Part shown: piece after piece, positions 15,718 to 25,288 of the stretch | Layout of the letters: every line of letters starts with the position of its first letter | Numbering within the stretch: position 1 is the first letter of the stretch | NCBI GenBank assembly: GCA_023407575.1 | Contig: JAEYLX010000051.1 | Coordinates: 85,919-149,918 of the forward strand | Reading direction: 5' to 3' | DNA: 64,000 nt | Origin: Bacillota bacterium | GTDB lineage: Bacteria > Bacillota > Clostridia > Lachnospirales > Lachnospiraceae | Translations under genes and position numbers: made by a program | Notes under the pieces: model-generated | The model's input: the letters and a program-made list of their open reading frames with translations, nothing else | Databases searched by the model: none | What the model was told of the DNA's origin: nothing

Positions 15718-18237
15718 TTAGTAGCTATGTGCTTTCTTACAAGTAACTAAGTACCCTTGTGTAGTCGTAAATTGTCTGGGAAGAAACGAGAAGGACAGGA
15801 ACTTACTATCAATATGAAAGGTAGCTTCTACTTGATATCCAAACAGACAATTACTTAATAAGAAATTATCAAGCTGATATCGAAGATTAATATTTTTCTG
15901 AATTAAGTCCATGGATCGGTAGGAAAGCAGATTACTATCCTGAGTTAATAAAAATACTTTTAGATAATCATTATATGAAAATGTCAATGCTGATCCCTCT
16001 GTCATATGGGATACCTTCTGCATAAGAAACTCACGATTAATTAGTACGATTTCATATAATTGTAATTCAATCTTATTCTTAATGATAGGAAGTTCTTTCC
16101 CCGATAGAAGTGCTGCTGCATCCAGAAGTGCTTCCGCTACTGCCCAGGCAAATAATAACATTATTTGAACAATCCCAATTAGGATTGGAAGTCCAGTAAA
16201 TCCCACTAATGAAGCTGCCAAAAGCCTTGTCTCTGCTCTTTTCTCCTGGTCACCTAGAATCTTACCAAAATCAAGTAATGCTCGTACTAATACAATTTTT
16301 GTAATGATAGAAGATAAATTCTCACGATCTGTATCATTACCCCCAATCAAATATTCCTGCTCATATTTAAGAACTGACGGTTTTTGTTGATTTCTATCCT
16401 CCTCAATTACCTGATAGCTTCCAAAATGTTCGGTTAAATATTGCAAATAGAGTAGTTTTTGTGCAGCCTGTTCCACTCCATTCATAAGAACATCCGGCAC
16501 TGAAGTTTTAGTATTAAGATCCCCGAAAAAGCCTTCTGCCTGTGCTTCCTTTGAATTTATTAAGGCTATATTCATAAGGCCTTTTAAGATTTCCAATTGG
16601 TTCTGCTCTTTCACATAGTCCTCCCGTTTGGATGGAAGTTTATTTGTTTCCGTTAATTCTGCTTCTGAAATTTTATCCGGATCCATTACATAGCTAGTGA
16701 TACCAAACTGTAGCAAATCAGATACAACCTCCAAAATATTTTGTGACTCTGTTTGATTAAAAACTAGCGTACTATAGTCTATGGTAAGCTCCTCTATTTT
16801 ATATTGCTCCAGCATTTGATTTGCTGTTTTAAAGGTATCCATCGACTCTCTATATCTCTTGGTGTTAACCTCCTGCTTTGCTTGTTCCAATTGCTTCTCT
16901 ACTGTGGTTAAACAATCCAGATTCTCTTGTAGTTGACCCTGCATCGCTATAAAATCATAACCGTCATCCTCTATACTCTGATAAGCCTTTAAATCGTCCA
17001 GCCCCTCCAGCAATCCATCAAATATTTCGTCGCTTAAATTTTCCTGTTCTGACATTAAAAGTTCTTCATAATCAAATAGGAAAGGAGCTGCCTTTTCTGA
17101 TGTCTCTCGTATATCGTCTATGGCCTTAATCGAATCCTTGAGTAGTGGCATGATTTTATTAACCAGCTCCGATAATTGCTTATGGTTTTTTAAAATTACT
17201 TTTATTAGTTCTTCCGTTTGATTATTTATAACGGATAGTTCTGCTTGCAGTTTTGCTGCATCAGTCTCCATATTCTCAATTATTTTTTTGCATTCTTTGA
17301 GACTTTGAAGAACGAAGACTGATTTATTCTCAATTGCCTCCAGACTTGCTTCTACCGTTCTTTCTTCCTCTAATTCCGCTAATTTAATTTGATATTCTCC
17401 TTGCAGTGTTGCTCTTTGTGCTTCAAGTGAAGCAATCTGGGTCATGTTGTCTTCTATTATCTGAAAGTAATCCTCTGGATTGCAATAATAATTTTGTACT
17501 GCACCAAACACCTCTGGGTGATTAATTCCTACTTCCTCCATGGTTATCTCTCCATAGTGGATTTTTTTTACGAAGTAGGCATCCACCTTTAACCCACCCT
17601 TGTTATTTTGCTCAATACCTTGATCATTGGTCCTTATACCATCAAATAGATTCATTAATTTAAGAATTCCCCGATCTATTTTCACAAGTTCAGTCTCCGC
17701 CTTTTGTTTTTCCTCCATCAAATAAGCTACCTTCTTAGGTTCTTCCAGTAAAGACAGCTTATCTAAGAAGATTTCTGCCATATCACCAATCGCTCCATAT
17801 TTTTCATAAGCAATTGCCTGATTCTTCATGATTGCACCATTATATTCTACAAGACTTACTTGTTGTGTTAGGTTCATCTCTTCGGTAGAAATTCCATAAT
17901 ACTCTGTTGCACCACTTATATCAGAAAGATCTTTATTGGGTGTAAATGTATAGGACATAGTCTCCTCTAAAGTTTCACCTATTTGCTCCTTGGCTTCTGT
18001 TCTGCTAACATCCCCTGTATAATAACCAAACACGTGGTATTCCTCCCATAAGGGTCCATAATAATCCGCTAACACAGAGTCCATTGAAGCTGCCAGGGCT
18101 CGATCTGCAAAGACCCTTGCGGTTGCAACTCTTGCTCCTTCAATTATGGTACATAACAGAGCAAGAACTAAGATTAAGATTAGACTTAAAAATACAGTTA
18201 TTGATCCATTTTCCTTGCCAGACTGCATTTTCTTCAT
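15718..18237 (-). CDS. DUF5702 domain-containing Tad operon protein
   Basis: 839 residues. The N-terminus ENGSITVFLSLILILVLALL followed by EGARVATARVFADRALAASM is the conserved DUF5702/TadG-like opening with a single membrane anchor. Residues about 170-520 are largely helical and partly coiled coil, and a second hydrophobic stretch lies near residue 685 (TGLPILIGIVQIMLLFAWAV). Probably a large surface-exposed minor pilin or pilus tip component. It begins 2 bases after the flp stop codon. The function is inferred from the operon. Confidence 0.82.
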   Translation of the reverse strand: MKKMQSGKENGSITVFLSLILILVLALLCTIIEGARVATARVFADRALAASMDSVLADYYGPLWEEYHVFGYYTGDVSRTEAKEQIGETLEETMSYTFTPNKDLSDISGATEYYGISTEEMNLTQQVSLVEYNGAIMKNQAIAYEKYGAIGDMAEIFLDKLSLLEEPKKVAYLMEEKQKAETELVKIDRGILKLMNLFDGIRTNDQGIEQNNKGGLKVDAYFVKKIHYGEITMEEVGINHPEVFGAVQNYYCNPEDYFQIIEDNMTQIASLEAQRATLQGEYQIKLAELEEERTVEASLEAIENKSVFVLQSLKECKKIIENMETDAAKLQAELSVINNQTEELIKVILKNHKQLSELVNKIMPLLKDSIKAIDDIRETSEKAAPFLFDYEELLMSEQENLSDEIFDGLLEGLDDLKAYQSIEDDGYDFIAMQGQLQENLDCLTTVEKQLEQAKQEVNTKRYRESMDTFKTANQMLEQYKIEELTIDYSTLVFNQTESQNILEVVSDLLQFGITSYVMDPDKISEAELTETNKLPSKREDYVKEQNQLEILKGLMNIALINSKEAQAEGFFGDLNTKTSVPDVLMNGVEQAAQKLLYLQYLTEHFGSYQVIEEDRNQQKPSVLKYEQEYLIGGNDTDRENLSSIITKIVLVRALLDFGKILGDQEKRAETRLLAASLVGFTGLPILIGIVQIMLLFAWAVAEALLDAAALLSGKELPIIKNKIELQLYEIVLINREFLMQKVSHMTEGSALTFSYNDYLKVFLLTQDSNLLSYRSMDLIQKNINLRYQLDNFLLSNCLFGYQVEATFHIDSKFLSFSFLPRQFTTTQGYLVTCKKAHSY

Positions 18238-18239
18238 AC

Positions 18240-18464
18240 TTAATTAATTGTAATTCCGGAACTTAAATTATCAGAATTGTCATTAATAGAATCAAAAGCT
18301 CCTTGCAAAATATTCTGTATCTGGTCTCGGAAGATAAGAACAAGCCCAATAATTATTACTAAAATTAAGATGATCTCAATAACACCGATTCCACTTAGCT
18401 GTTTTATTCGTAGCTGTCTAGCTGCTTTACTACCGAATCGTGTAAGCATATGTACTATTTTCAT
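18240..18464 (-). CDS. Flp1-type type IVb pilin
   Basis: 74 residues. The processing site and helix read LSGIGVIEIILILVIIIGLV, with Glu at position 5 after the likely cut. The mature pilin is about 50 residues. This is the major pilin of the Tad system and is cut by the peptidase encoded at 14085-14510. Good AAGGAG site. Confidence 0.9.
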   Translation of the reverse strand: MKIVHMLTRFGSKAARQLRIKQLSGIGVIEIILILVIIIGLVLIFRDQIQNILQGAFDSINDNSDNLSSGITIN

Positions 18465-18482
18465 ACTTTCATTTCTCCTTTT

Positions 18483-19991
18483 TCATATCTGAAAGCTCAT
18501 AAAAGCAGGTATCATAATAATTAGAAAGACCAGTATTAGTAATAACATCATAGGAATTAATAACTTAGTTCCGGCTTCTTCTCCTTGCTTTTTCGCTATT
18601 TCCATTCTATCTTCAAAAGCCTCTCTTGCTTCACTGATTAATAATTGTGAGAACCCTTTGTTTCCCTTTTTTGAATTTTGAATAATCAATGCCGCGAACT
18701 TCATATAAGAGATTAATCCAATTCTTCTTCCAAACTGTTCATAAATGATACTCTCTGTTTTACCAAGTTTCAATTCATGCGCTATAATACATATCTCTTC
18801 ATATGCATACCTTTTTTTAAATCCTTTCATCTGTTGTCTGGCCTCATATTCTTCTGTAATTCTTTGAAACGCTTGCCTGATAGACATTCCGGCATTAATC
18901 AGAAGTGTAAACTTATTTACTATTTCAGGATAATCCAGCTGCAGCTGCTCCTTTCTGTGCTTGAACTTTTTTTCCAGTTCCTTTGATTCCATGTACCAGA
19001 TAAGTATAGCGAAAAGTAGTCCTAAAAACAGAAACTTCTGAACACTTGAGTTTCTTATCTCTTCCCACCTTAATTGATATTCGTTTAATTTAGTTGGCAA
19101 CTTTAAGTACTTGCTTGTTGCAGAATCCTCTGCATAGGAAAGGACTTCTTCTTTCAGGTCCTGCGAAAGAACCTCATCTTCACTAATCTTTGGTGGTAAA
19201 AGAGTAAAGAAAAGCTGCTTCTGATACTCCTCCTTCTCATAATGGAGTATTACTGTTACCGGTGTAGTTACACCCTCCTCTGCGATTAGCTCATTTCTTA
19301 TACTCCCATCTGCACGAATTAACTTATAATCCTGCGGTAGCCATTCCACCGTAATACTATTACCTGGTATACTCATTATAAAGTTTAAGTCTTCGTATAT
19401 CTCTTCACTGGAACTGTTATTTCCTAGAACTTGTTTTTCAACATATTCAATTACTGTTTCAAATAACTGCCGCACTTGCACTGGAGTATATCTTCTTTCT
19501 TCTACATTAAGCTCGACATCTATGTTGCTGTTTGTCGTAGTATTTTCATCTATGCCCTTCTGATTCTCCTCTGAAATCTTAACTTTTAAAGCTACCTTGT
19601 CCTTTCCTTCCCCGTAATCCGGTCTGAGAATAGAATTCCCTTCTATTAAAATATGATTCCCAACCTCTGAGCCATATGCGAACAATGACAATACGTTAAA
19701 GAGCACAAAAACTAAAATTGCTTTTGAAAGTCGGTTACACCAATATATTTTTTCCAGCATCTCGGGTTTGTCCGTATAAAATAACGCCTTCAGACGATTG
19801 GTTACCTTGGTTCTTTTTCTTAGAAATGAATAGAGCCTTGCCCTGGTCAAAATCCAATTCACCATTGGGTAGATCAGATATAGCTTATGCTCTCTTTTAT
19901 CTATATCCTGTTTCCACTCTTGCAAATTCTTTAATCCCAAAACGATTCCAAGAAGAAATAATATGATTATTATGATTGGGAAGCACCACAT
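18483..19991 (-). CDS. TadC-like type II secretion F-domain protein with insert
   Basis: 502 residues, longer than usual TadC (about 300). The N-terminus has one helix, a second is near residue 90, and a soluble region (residues 110-320) follows. The T2SSF core is at about 350-480: YPEIVNKFTLLINAGMSIRQ, then KLGKTESIIYEQFGRR. The soluble region carries IPGNSITVEWLPQDYKLI and looks like a separate extracellular domain. Inner-membrane platform of the pilus with TadB. Start follows AGGAGA. Confidence 0.82.
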   Translation of the reverse strand: MWCFPIIIIILFLLGIVLGLKNLQEWKQDIDKREHKLYLIYPMVNWILTRARLYSFLRKRTKVTNRLKALFYTDKPEMLEKIYWCNRLSKAILVFVLFNVLSLFAYGSEVGNHILIEGNSILRPDYGEGKDKVALKVKISEENQKGIDENTTTNSNIDVELNVEERRYTPVQVRQLFETVIEYVEKQVLGNNSSSEEIYEDLNFIMSIPGNSITVEWLPQDYKLIRADGSIRNELIAEEGVTTPVTVILHYEKEEYQKQLFFTLLPPKISEDEVLSQDLKEEVLSYAEDSATSKYLKLPTKLNEYQLRWEEIRNSSVQKFLFLGLLFAILIWYMESKELEKKFKHRKEQLQLDYPEIVNKFTLLINAGMSIRQAFQRITEEYEARQQMKGFKKRYAYEEICIIAHELKLGKTESIIYEQFGRRIGLISYMKFAALIIQNSKKGNKGFSQLLISEAREAFEDRMEIAKKQGEEAGTKLLIPMMLLLILVFLIIMIPAFMSFQI

Positions 19992-20005
19992 AGTTTGCCT
20001 TCTCC

Positions 20006-20890
20006 TTATATTTCAATAGCTATGATTTTATCAATGATTAATAACGACACAAGATAAAGCCCTATGAATACTGTCATTAGTAAATTTCCCATTAGATTAT
20101 GATAAAGTGGATCAAGAAATCCTGGCGAAGATACCGTGAGATAAATAAGAATTACCAGAGGAATTGACTTCATTATATTTGCTTCCAAACGTTTTGAGGC
20201 AATTAAGACCCGAATTTCACGCTTAACTTCAATTTTATTATTGATTATGTTACTCGTGCTTTTTATAATATTGATTAAGTCTCCACCTGTTCGTTTAGCT
20301 GTGCAAAAAACTTCACTAAAGCTAAAGATGTCTTCTACTCCACTGCGTTCGCTAAAGTTAATTAATGCTTTTTCAACGGTAATGTTCATATTAATCTGAT
20401 TAATTATGTACTGAAATTCTTTTAGAATCTGTGCATTTTCCGGATACAGTTGTCTCAAGTCCTTGTAAGCCTCATCAAAGGCATGCTCAACCGAATACCC
20501 TGCCTCTAAAGCTGCTGATAACGCTACTAATGCGTCTCGAAACTCAAGATTTAGTCTCCATTTCTTTTCCAGACATGCTTTCTTTTGTTGCATATTGTTA
20601 TAGCCATAAATGAGTGGTGTCAATAATAGAATGCCTAATAGGCTTCGATAAAATAATAATCCAAGCAGTGTAGTCATAAGACATCCCTGAGGGAAATAGA
20701 TAATTGAGAATCTTTTAGAAATAATAGAATTAATATCCTTATGAATTACATTAACCTTTTTAGAGGCTGTTAAGGTATGATATTTTAGTTCTTCTAATCT
20801 TAACTTTTTAGATAATGTCGACTTTAATTCTTTATTGGGATTTAATGCTCGTTCTTTAGGCATTTTTAGTTTAAACACTTTAATACTCAT
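20006..20890 (-). CDS. TadB-like type II secretion F-domain protein
   Basis: 294 residues from the ATG at 20890, which overlaps the tadA stop as ATGA and has AGGA 8 bases upstream; an ATG three codons earlier is less likely. T2SSF core: LVALSAALEAGYSVEHAFDE, then RTGGDLINIIKST. Helices lie on both sides. Partner of the next gene in the pilus base. Confidence 0.88.
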   Translation of the reverse strand: MSIKVFKLKMPKERALNPNKELKSTLSKKLRLEELKYHTLTASKKVNVIHKDINSIISKRFSIIYFPQGCLMTTLLGLLFYRSLLGILLLTPLIYGYNNMQQKKACLEKKWRLNLEFRDALVALSAALEAGYSVEHAFDEAYKDLRQLYPENAQILKEFQYIINQINMNITVEKALINFSERSGVEDIFSFSEVFCTAKRTGGDLINIIKSTSNIINNKIEVKREIRVLIASKRLEANIMKSIPLVILIYLTVSSPGFLDPLYHNLMGNLLMTVFIGLYLVSLLIIDKIIAIEI

Positions 20891-22098
20891 ATAGAGCATC
20901 CTGCTCTCAGTAATTTTTCTGTGTTCCTTAGCTCATTGACTTTAAGTAATTCACCCTTTATCCTTCCATCAGCCTCACCCTTTTCTTCAAACTGATAAAG
21001 TATATTGAGTAGTATTTCTCCTTCCTTACAATCCATTACCTCTGCAACCTCAAGAACTTTTCTTGAGCGGTCTCTTAATCTCCCCAGATGTACAATGATG
21101 TCTATTGCAGATGCAATTTGTTTTCTAACTGCAAGTAACGGAATATTACTACCCAACAGCACTAATGTCTCAAGTCTGCTAAGCATTTCTTTAGAAGAAT
21201 TTGCATGTGCTGTGGTTAGCGATCCATCGTGCCCGGTATTCAGAGCCTGAAGCATATCAATGGCTGCTTCATTACGAACCTCACCAACGATGATTCGCGA
21301 AGGGCGCATTCTGAGGGAAGTTTTAATTAGTTCACGTATTGTGATCTCGTTACTTCCCTCCGAGTTAGCGTTCCTTACCTCCATCCGGACAAGATTTGGA
21401 ATGTTACGAATCTGAAGCTCTGCTGAGTCCTCGATTGTAATGATTCTTTCGGTGGAGGGGATATAATTAGAAAGAACATTTAGAAATGTTGTTTTACCAG
21501 AACCAGTTCCTCCGCTAATTAATATATTATACCCAGCGGTTACCAGAGTTTTTAAATAATCTGCAACCTCTAAAGATATTGCTTCCAGTTCAATCAATCG
21601 TTCCATTGTAATCGGTTTATTGGGAAATTTTCTGATTGTAAGAGTAGGACCCTCCATAGATATGGGAGAGAGAACAATATTGACACGAGAGCCGTCAGAT
21701 AATCTGGCATCAACAATTGGACTGGATTCATTAATAATGCGGTTACAATATGACACAATTTGCTGAATCACATCCTCTAGCTTTTGCTGTGATTCAAAGG
21801 TTTTATCACTTGAATAAATTGCCCCTTGTTTCTCAATAAAGATATTTTTGGGGCCATTCACCATGATTTCGGTAATTTCAGGATCATCGATTAAGTCCTG
21901 TAAAACGTCCAGCTTTCTAATAGAATTAAAGATATCCCTTCTCAGTTTCTGTTTATATGGGATACTTATGTATTCTTCTTTGGAGTAGCGAAGAAGGGTA
22001 CGGTCAATCCTTTCATAGATTTCTTCTTCTGAGGTTTCTCGGTGTAAATCAATTCCTTCCAATACCTTTTCTCTTAATAACTCTTTCAGACCGTCCAT
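20887..22098 (-). CDS. TadA/CpaF pilus assembly ATPase
   Basis: 403 residues from the ATG at 22098, preceded by a GGGGGGGAT site (a TTG six codons earlier is possible but weaker). The secretion ATPase motifs are ISGGTGSGKTTFLN (Walker A), MRPSRIIVGEVR (Walker B) and HDGSLTTAHANS (His box). It powers pilin assembly. Its start lies 14 bases after the tadZ stop. Confidence 0.94.
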   Translation of the reverse strand: MDGLKELLREKVLEGIDLHRETSEEEIYERIDRTLLRYSKEEYISIPYKQKLRRDIFNSIRKLDVLQDLIDDPEITEIMVNGPKNIFIEKQGAIYSSDKTFESQQKLEDVIQQIVSYCNRIINESSPIVDARLSDGSRVNIVLSPISMEGPTLTIRKFPNKPITMERLIELEAISLEVADYLKTLVTAGYNILISGGTGSGKTTFLNVLSNYIPSTERIITIEDSAELQIRNIPNLVRMEVRNANSEGSNEITIRELIKTSLRMRPSRIIVGEVRNEAAIDMLQALNTGHDGSLTTAHANSSKEMLSRLETLVLLGSNIPLLAVRKQIASAIDIIVHLGRLRDRSRKVLEVAEVMDCKEGEILLNILYQFEEKGEADGRIKGELLKVNELRNTEKLLRAGCSI

Positions 22099-22112
22099 TC
22101 TATCCCCCCCTA

Positions 22113-23111
22113 TCAATAGTATTCTGCAAGTTGTTCCTTCGCATAATTCCAGATTTCAGTTTGTGATAACTCGGATATGTTAAGTCTCAACTTAGTTAAA
22201 GCTTTATCTTCCTTTAACACCAGTCTTTCTAACGAACTTAAGTTATTTTTTCCATACAGCATCAATTGATTTATAAATGTTTCTTGCGTTGTTTCCCAAA
22301 TAAAATTAACTTCTTCTGGAAAAACAACCTTATTACTTTGGCTAATAATCTCAAAGGTGGCTTCACAATAACCAGATAAATAGAAGATAACATTATCATA
22401 ATCAGAATTATTCCTTAGCTCCACTAACCATTGTTGAACATCACTTCTGTTCAAAGAGATAAGGTCCATCCCGTGAGTAAGTCCTGATAAATAGCTCAAC
22501 TTACAGACGCATTGTTCCAGTTCTTTTGTTTTACTCATAATGTTATGATTTTCTTTTAGATAGTAAATAAATTCAGAGAGTGCATTTTCTGAAGTTTGAG
22601 GGATCTCTATTAGAGGTATCGGTAAAAGCTCCAATAAAACAAGTAAAACTTTTCGATGTTCCGAAAGAAGTAGGCCAATTGACCAGGCATAAGCCAATGC
22701 TTCAGCACTTGGAGTTAAATTAAAAATGCTAATTAATTGAACTTTTGTTGCAGGCATGATTGTTCTAGACTCATTTTTCTTCTTATTATAGTCTAGGAAA
22801 AGTTCCTCCATCACTTTGTTCGCTAATTGATATTTAAAAATATGGGGTTCTTCCATTGCTATTAAATCAATGGATAAATGATGTACTAACCTATAAATGT
22901 GTTTTATCTTTTCCTTTGGCAGATTGTCTAAAGAAACATCTTCATCCGCTAATAAAAGCTCAATCTCGTGAGTATCCAAGTACTCTTCAAGACTTTCTTT
23001 TTTCGTAAAAAGTAAGAACTCAAACATATATTCCTTCTTCTTTTTATAGTACTCCATAAAACGTGTCGCATAAAAAAGGTCAGAATCATAGAGGGCAAAT
23101 CTTTGTTCCAC
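22113..23111 (-). CDS. TadZ/CpaE-like protein without a Walker motif
   Basis: 332 residues from a GTG with AGGAGG 8 bases upstream. The first 120 residues resemble an atypical receiver domain; the rest has the shape of a ParA/MinD fold, but the place of the deviant Walker A reads IFNLTPSAEALAYAWSIGLL and carries no glycine-lysine loop. It is first in the operon, where TadZ localises the pilus machine. Loss of ATP binding is known in some TadZ proteins. The call rests mainly on position and fold pattern. Confidence 0.65.
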   Translation of the reverse strand: MEQRFALYDSDLFYATRFMEYYKKKKEYMFEFLLFTKKESLEEYLDTHEIELLLADEDVSLDNLPKEKIKHIYRLVHHLSIDLIAMEEPHIFKYQLANKVMEELFLDYNKKKNESRTIMPATKVQLISIFNLTPSAEALAYAWSIGLLLSEHRKVLLVLLELLPIPLIEIPQTSENALSEFIYYLKENHNIMSKTKELEQCVCKLSYLSGLTHGMDLISLNRSDVQQWLVELRNNSDYDNVIFYLSGYCEATFEIISQSNKVVFPEEVNFIWETTQETFINQLMLYGKNNLSSLERLVLKEDKALTKLRLNISELSQTEIWNYAKEQLAEYY

Positions 23112-23243
23112 TTAGGAATCCTCCTGATCATATTAATCTACTGGGGAATTATAATACCGAAATCATGAATATTAAATGAAGCTCCTATTCGTTGAACAGG
23201 TAAGAAAAATAGAATTGAATCAAATGATATTTAACATGTAAAT

Positions 23244-23272
23244 ATATTACAATGATTAGCGTTTATTGTCAA
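23244..23272 (-). promoter_or_regulatory. consensus sigma-A promoter of the Tad operon
   Basis: On the minus strand a perfect TTGACA (23272-23267), 17 bases, TAATAT (23249-23244). The message would have a leader of about 125 bases. The rest of 23112-23375 is AT-rich and shows nothing else. Confidence 0.75.
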
Positions 23273-23375
23273 TCCTTGTAACTGGAAATTTTTATCTTTC
23301 GTGCTTTTATACAATATTTTGTATGTAGATTGATAATATTGCACAATAGAATGGGTATTTACAAATTTATCTCAT

Positions 23376-23414
23376 AAAGAAACCCTCCAAAACTAAATTT
23401 GAAGGGTTTCTTTA
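23376..23414 (-). terminator. terminator of hypB
   Basis: AAAGAAACCCT and AGGGTTTCTTT form the base of a stem of about 16 bp with one mismatch and a short AT loop, 36 bases beyond the hypB stop. Confidence 0.8.
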
Positions 23415-23449
23415 GTTACAATTAATTAATATGATTTTATGATTATTTA

Positions 23450-24118
23450 CTACCTATTCCACTCAGCTACTTCTTTACGTAGCCAATTGCACCAATCCTC
23501 TATACCCTGCCCATTTCTAGCTGAAATCTCAAATATTGCTACGTCCGGATTTAGTTTGTATACTCGTTCCTTAACCACATTGACATCAAAATCAAAGTAA
23601 TCCAAGCAGTCAATTTTATTAATGAGAACTGCATCTACATTTGAAAACATTAAAGGATATTTTAAAGGTTTATCATCTCCTTCAGGAACACTTAAGATCA
23701 TTGCACTCTTGGAAGCTCCAGTATCAAACTCCGCTGGACACACAAGATTACCTACATTTTCAAGTACTACAAAATCATACTTTTCTGATCCAAGGGCTTC
23801 TAATCCCTGTCTTGTCATTCCCGCATCCAGATGACACATACCACCGGTATGAACCTGAATAGCAGGGATCTCTGCTTCTATCATTCTCTCTGCATCCACT
23901 GCAGAATCTATATCAGCCTCCATGACACCAATTTTAATTTCATCTTTTATCCTTGAAAGAGTATTAATCAGTGTCGTGGTTTTACCTGCTCCTGGCGAAG
24001 ACATAAGATTTAATAAAAAGGTTTTCTGCTCTTTAAGTTCCTGTCTTAATTTATTTGCTTCCAAATCATTGTCTGCATAAACACTTTCTTTAATTGTAAT
24101 AATCTTTAATTGCTCCAT
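23450..24118 (-). CDS. hypB: hydrogenase/urease nickel incorporation GTPase HypB
   Basis: 222 residues from the ATG at 24118 (GGAG 6 bases upstream); a longer frame upstream runs through a terminator and is rejected. Motifs: NLMSSPGAGKTTTLINTL (P-loop), MEADIDSAVDAERM, GGMCHLDAGM with the metal-binding Cys-His, ENVGNLVCPAEFD (switch), and NKIDCLDYF for guanine. It lacks the N-terminal CxxCGC or His-rich nickel store. Loads nickel with HypA, whose gene lies 4.7 kb away on the other strand of the same locus. Confidence 0.93.
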   Translation of the reverse strand: MEQLKIITIKESVYADNDLEANKLRQELKEQKTFLLNLMSSPGAGKTTTLINTLSRIKDEIKIGVMEADIDSAVDAERMIEAEIPAIQVHTGGMCHLDAGMTRQGLEALGSEKYDFVVLENVGNLVCPAEFDTGASKSAMILSVPEGDDKPLKYPLMFSNVDAVLINKIDCLDYFDFDVNVVKERVYKLNPDVAIFEISARNGQGIEDWCNWLRKEVAEWNR

Positions 24119-24177
24119 ACCAATCTCCAATCTAAAATAATTTTGTAAAAGAGACTTAACATTTTTTATTTTTTTAA

Positions 24178-24216
24178 AAGGGTCATTGCAAACGAAATTT
24201 ATTTGCAACAACCCTT
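24178..24216 (-). terminator. terminator between the DUF5692 gene and hypB
   Basis: On the minus strand a 15-bp stem AAGGGTTGTTGCAAA / TTTGCAATGACCCTT (two G-U pairs) with a 9-base loop, then TTTT. It would separate hypB from the gene before it, at least in part. Confidence 0.6.
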
Positions 24217-24227
24217 ATATGTATTAT

Positions 24228-25145
24228 TTAACGATCTGCTGCAGCTACTTCATACTCATGAGTGCCTTTGTAGATTTCTTCTTTTAACGGATTGGTGTGA
24301 TACTTCTTCATACGATAGATCTGATATACCAATACTGATATATTAATAATAATTGATAAAACAGATACTGTTAACCATGCTGCTGGTTTATGAGACGCAT
24401 CTACGGAGAATTTAGAATCGCTTACAAAAGATGGTACGCTCATCGTAAACATCATCCAAAATGCAAGGGTCTGTGCTCTGTGTTCCAGCCATGCACCTTT
24501 CTTCATAACGAAATGTGCTATTGTACAGGAAGCTAGAAGTGCTGCACCTGCATAAAACGAATGATCGGATACACAGTTGTATACATATGCAAAGTTCCAG
24601 ATATCATAAGCAATGATCCAAGGCCAAATCATATCCGGCCACATCATATCATTGCCACGTTTCTTGCTAACATAGATACCCATCCAACCGGTAATTGTTA
24701 TAATATTAATCAAACCAGCAATACCGTTTAGCAGATTCCAAGGTCCTGATACCATCATAACACCATCTACAATACCATTTGCTTTCATGCCAAATACCTG
24801 GAAGTCACGAATTACAGCTTCAAGAATATTGAAGGCTAGAATAAATGGTGGGAACATAAGCCAATATTTATTACGGCATTTGGGGATAAAACGAATTGCC
24901 ATAAATCCAAGGCACCCTGCAAGTGCAGAATATACCTTTACCCAGTGGAACCAAGTACCAGTACTGGAGTCCGCACCAGATGTGTTTGGCCACACAAAAA
25001 TAGTTAATACTGCGGGTACGGCAATGAAAAGTACAAGTGATACCCATTTATTAAGTCTGGCAAGCTCATTTAATGCAATCAGGCCTAAAGTTACACCGAT
25101 CCACATTAAAATTGTGCCAACTGATAAGGTTTCAAATAAAAACAT
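24228..25145 (-). CDS. DUF5692 family multi-pass membrane protein
   Basis: 305 residues with about eight or nine membrane segments. It matches what I know of DUF5692, a family with no assigned function. Conserved-looking polar and aromatic spots inside helices are WNLLNGIAGLINI, WPDMIWPWIIAYDIWNFAYV and SDHSFYAGAALLA. Reads from a consensus promoter divergent from gntR. Start follows TAGGAGGG. The association with a flavoprotein, HypA and HypB suggests a redox or metal-linked membrane role; this is inference. Confidence 0.8.
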   Translation of the reverse strand: MFLFETLSVGTILMWIGVTLGLIALNELARLNKWVSLVLFIAVPAVLTIFVWPNTSGADSSTGTWFHWVKVYSALAGCLGFMAIRFIPKCRNKYWLMFPPFILAFNILEAVIRDFQVFGMKANGIVDGVMMVSGPWNLLNGIAGLINIITITGWMGIYVSKKRGNDMMWPDMIWPWIIAYDIWNFAYVYNCVSDHSFYAGAALLASCTIAHFVMKKGAWLEHRAQTLAFWMMFTMSVPSFVSDSKFSVDASHKPAAWLTVSVLSIIINISVLVYQIYRMKKYHTNPLKEEIYKGTHEYEVAAADR

Positions 25146-25187
25146 AATACCCTCCTAAAAATTTTGTTGTTTGTTGTTACTAATTAA

Positions 25188-25215
25188 ATTATACCATTTA
25201 TAGCTACATTGTCAA
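25188..25215 (-). promoter_or_regulatory. sigma-A promoter of the DUF5692 gene
   Basis: On the minus strand TTGACA (25215-25210), 16 bases, TATAAT (25193-25188): both hexamers perfect. A palindrome TTGTTAACAA (25217-25226) sits between this and the divergent gntR promoter and overlaps the gntR -35. Confidence 0.75.
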
Positions 25216-25216
25216 C

Positions 25217-25245
25217 TTGTTAACAAAGAAAATGTATGCTATAAT
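25217..25245 (+). promoter_or_regulatory. gntR promoter
   Basis: TTGTTA (25217-25222), 17 bases, TATAAT (25240-25245). The predicted start, near 25252, falls inside the inverted repeat at 25250-25269, which fits self-repression. Confidence 0.65.
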
Positions 25246-25249
25246 AAAA

Positions 25250-25269
25250 CTGGTATCTGGATAGACCAG
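25250..25269. promoter_or_regulatory. GntR operator 1
   Basis: CTGGT-N10-ACCAG, an inverted repeat at the start of gntR transcription. FadR-type regulators bind TGGT...ACCA sites; the spacing here is wider than at operator 2. Confidence 0.5.
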
Positions 25270-25288
25270 ATTAATTAGGAGGAATGAT

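Noticed and set aside
11898..23111. Type II secretion or competence operon
   Set aside because: The short Flp pilin, TadE-type proteins, TadZ-like first gene and CpaA-size peptidase identify the Tad/Flp branch instead.
24119..24211. 31-codon extension of hypB
   Set aside because: It would begin inside the terminator hairpin of the DUF5692 gene, and the ATG at 24118 has a ribosome site and the usual family start.
24787..25158. Plus-strand 123-codon frame opposite the DUF5692 gene
   Set aside because: It lies wholly within a clear membrane protein gene on the other strand and lacks a ribosome site or family match.
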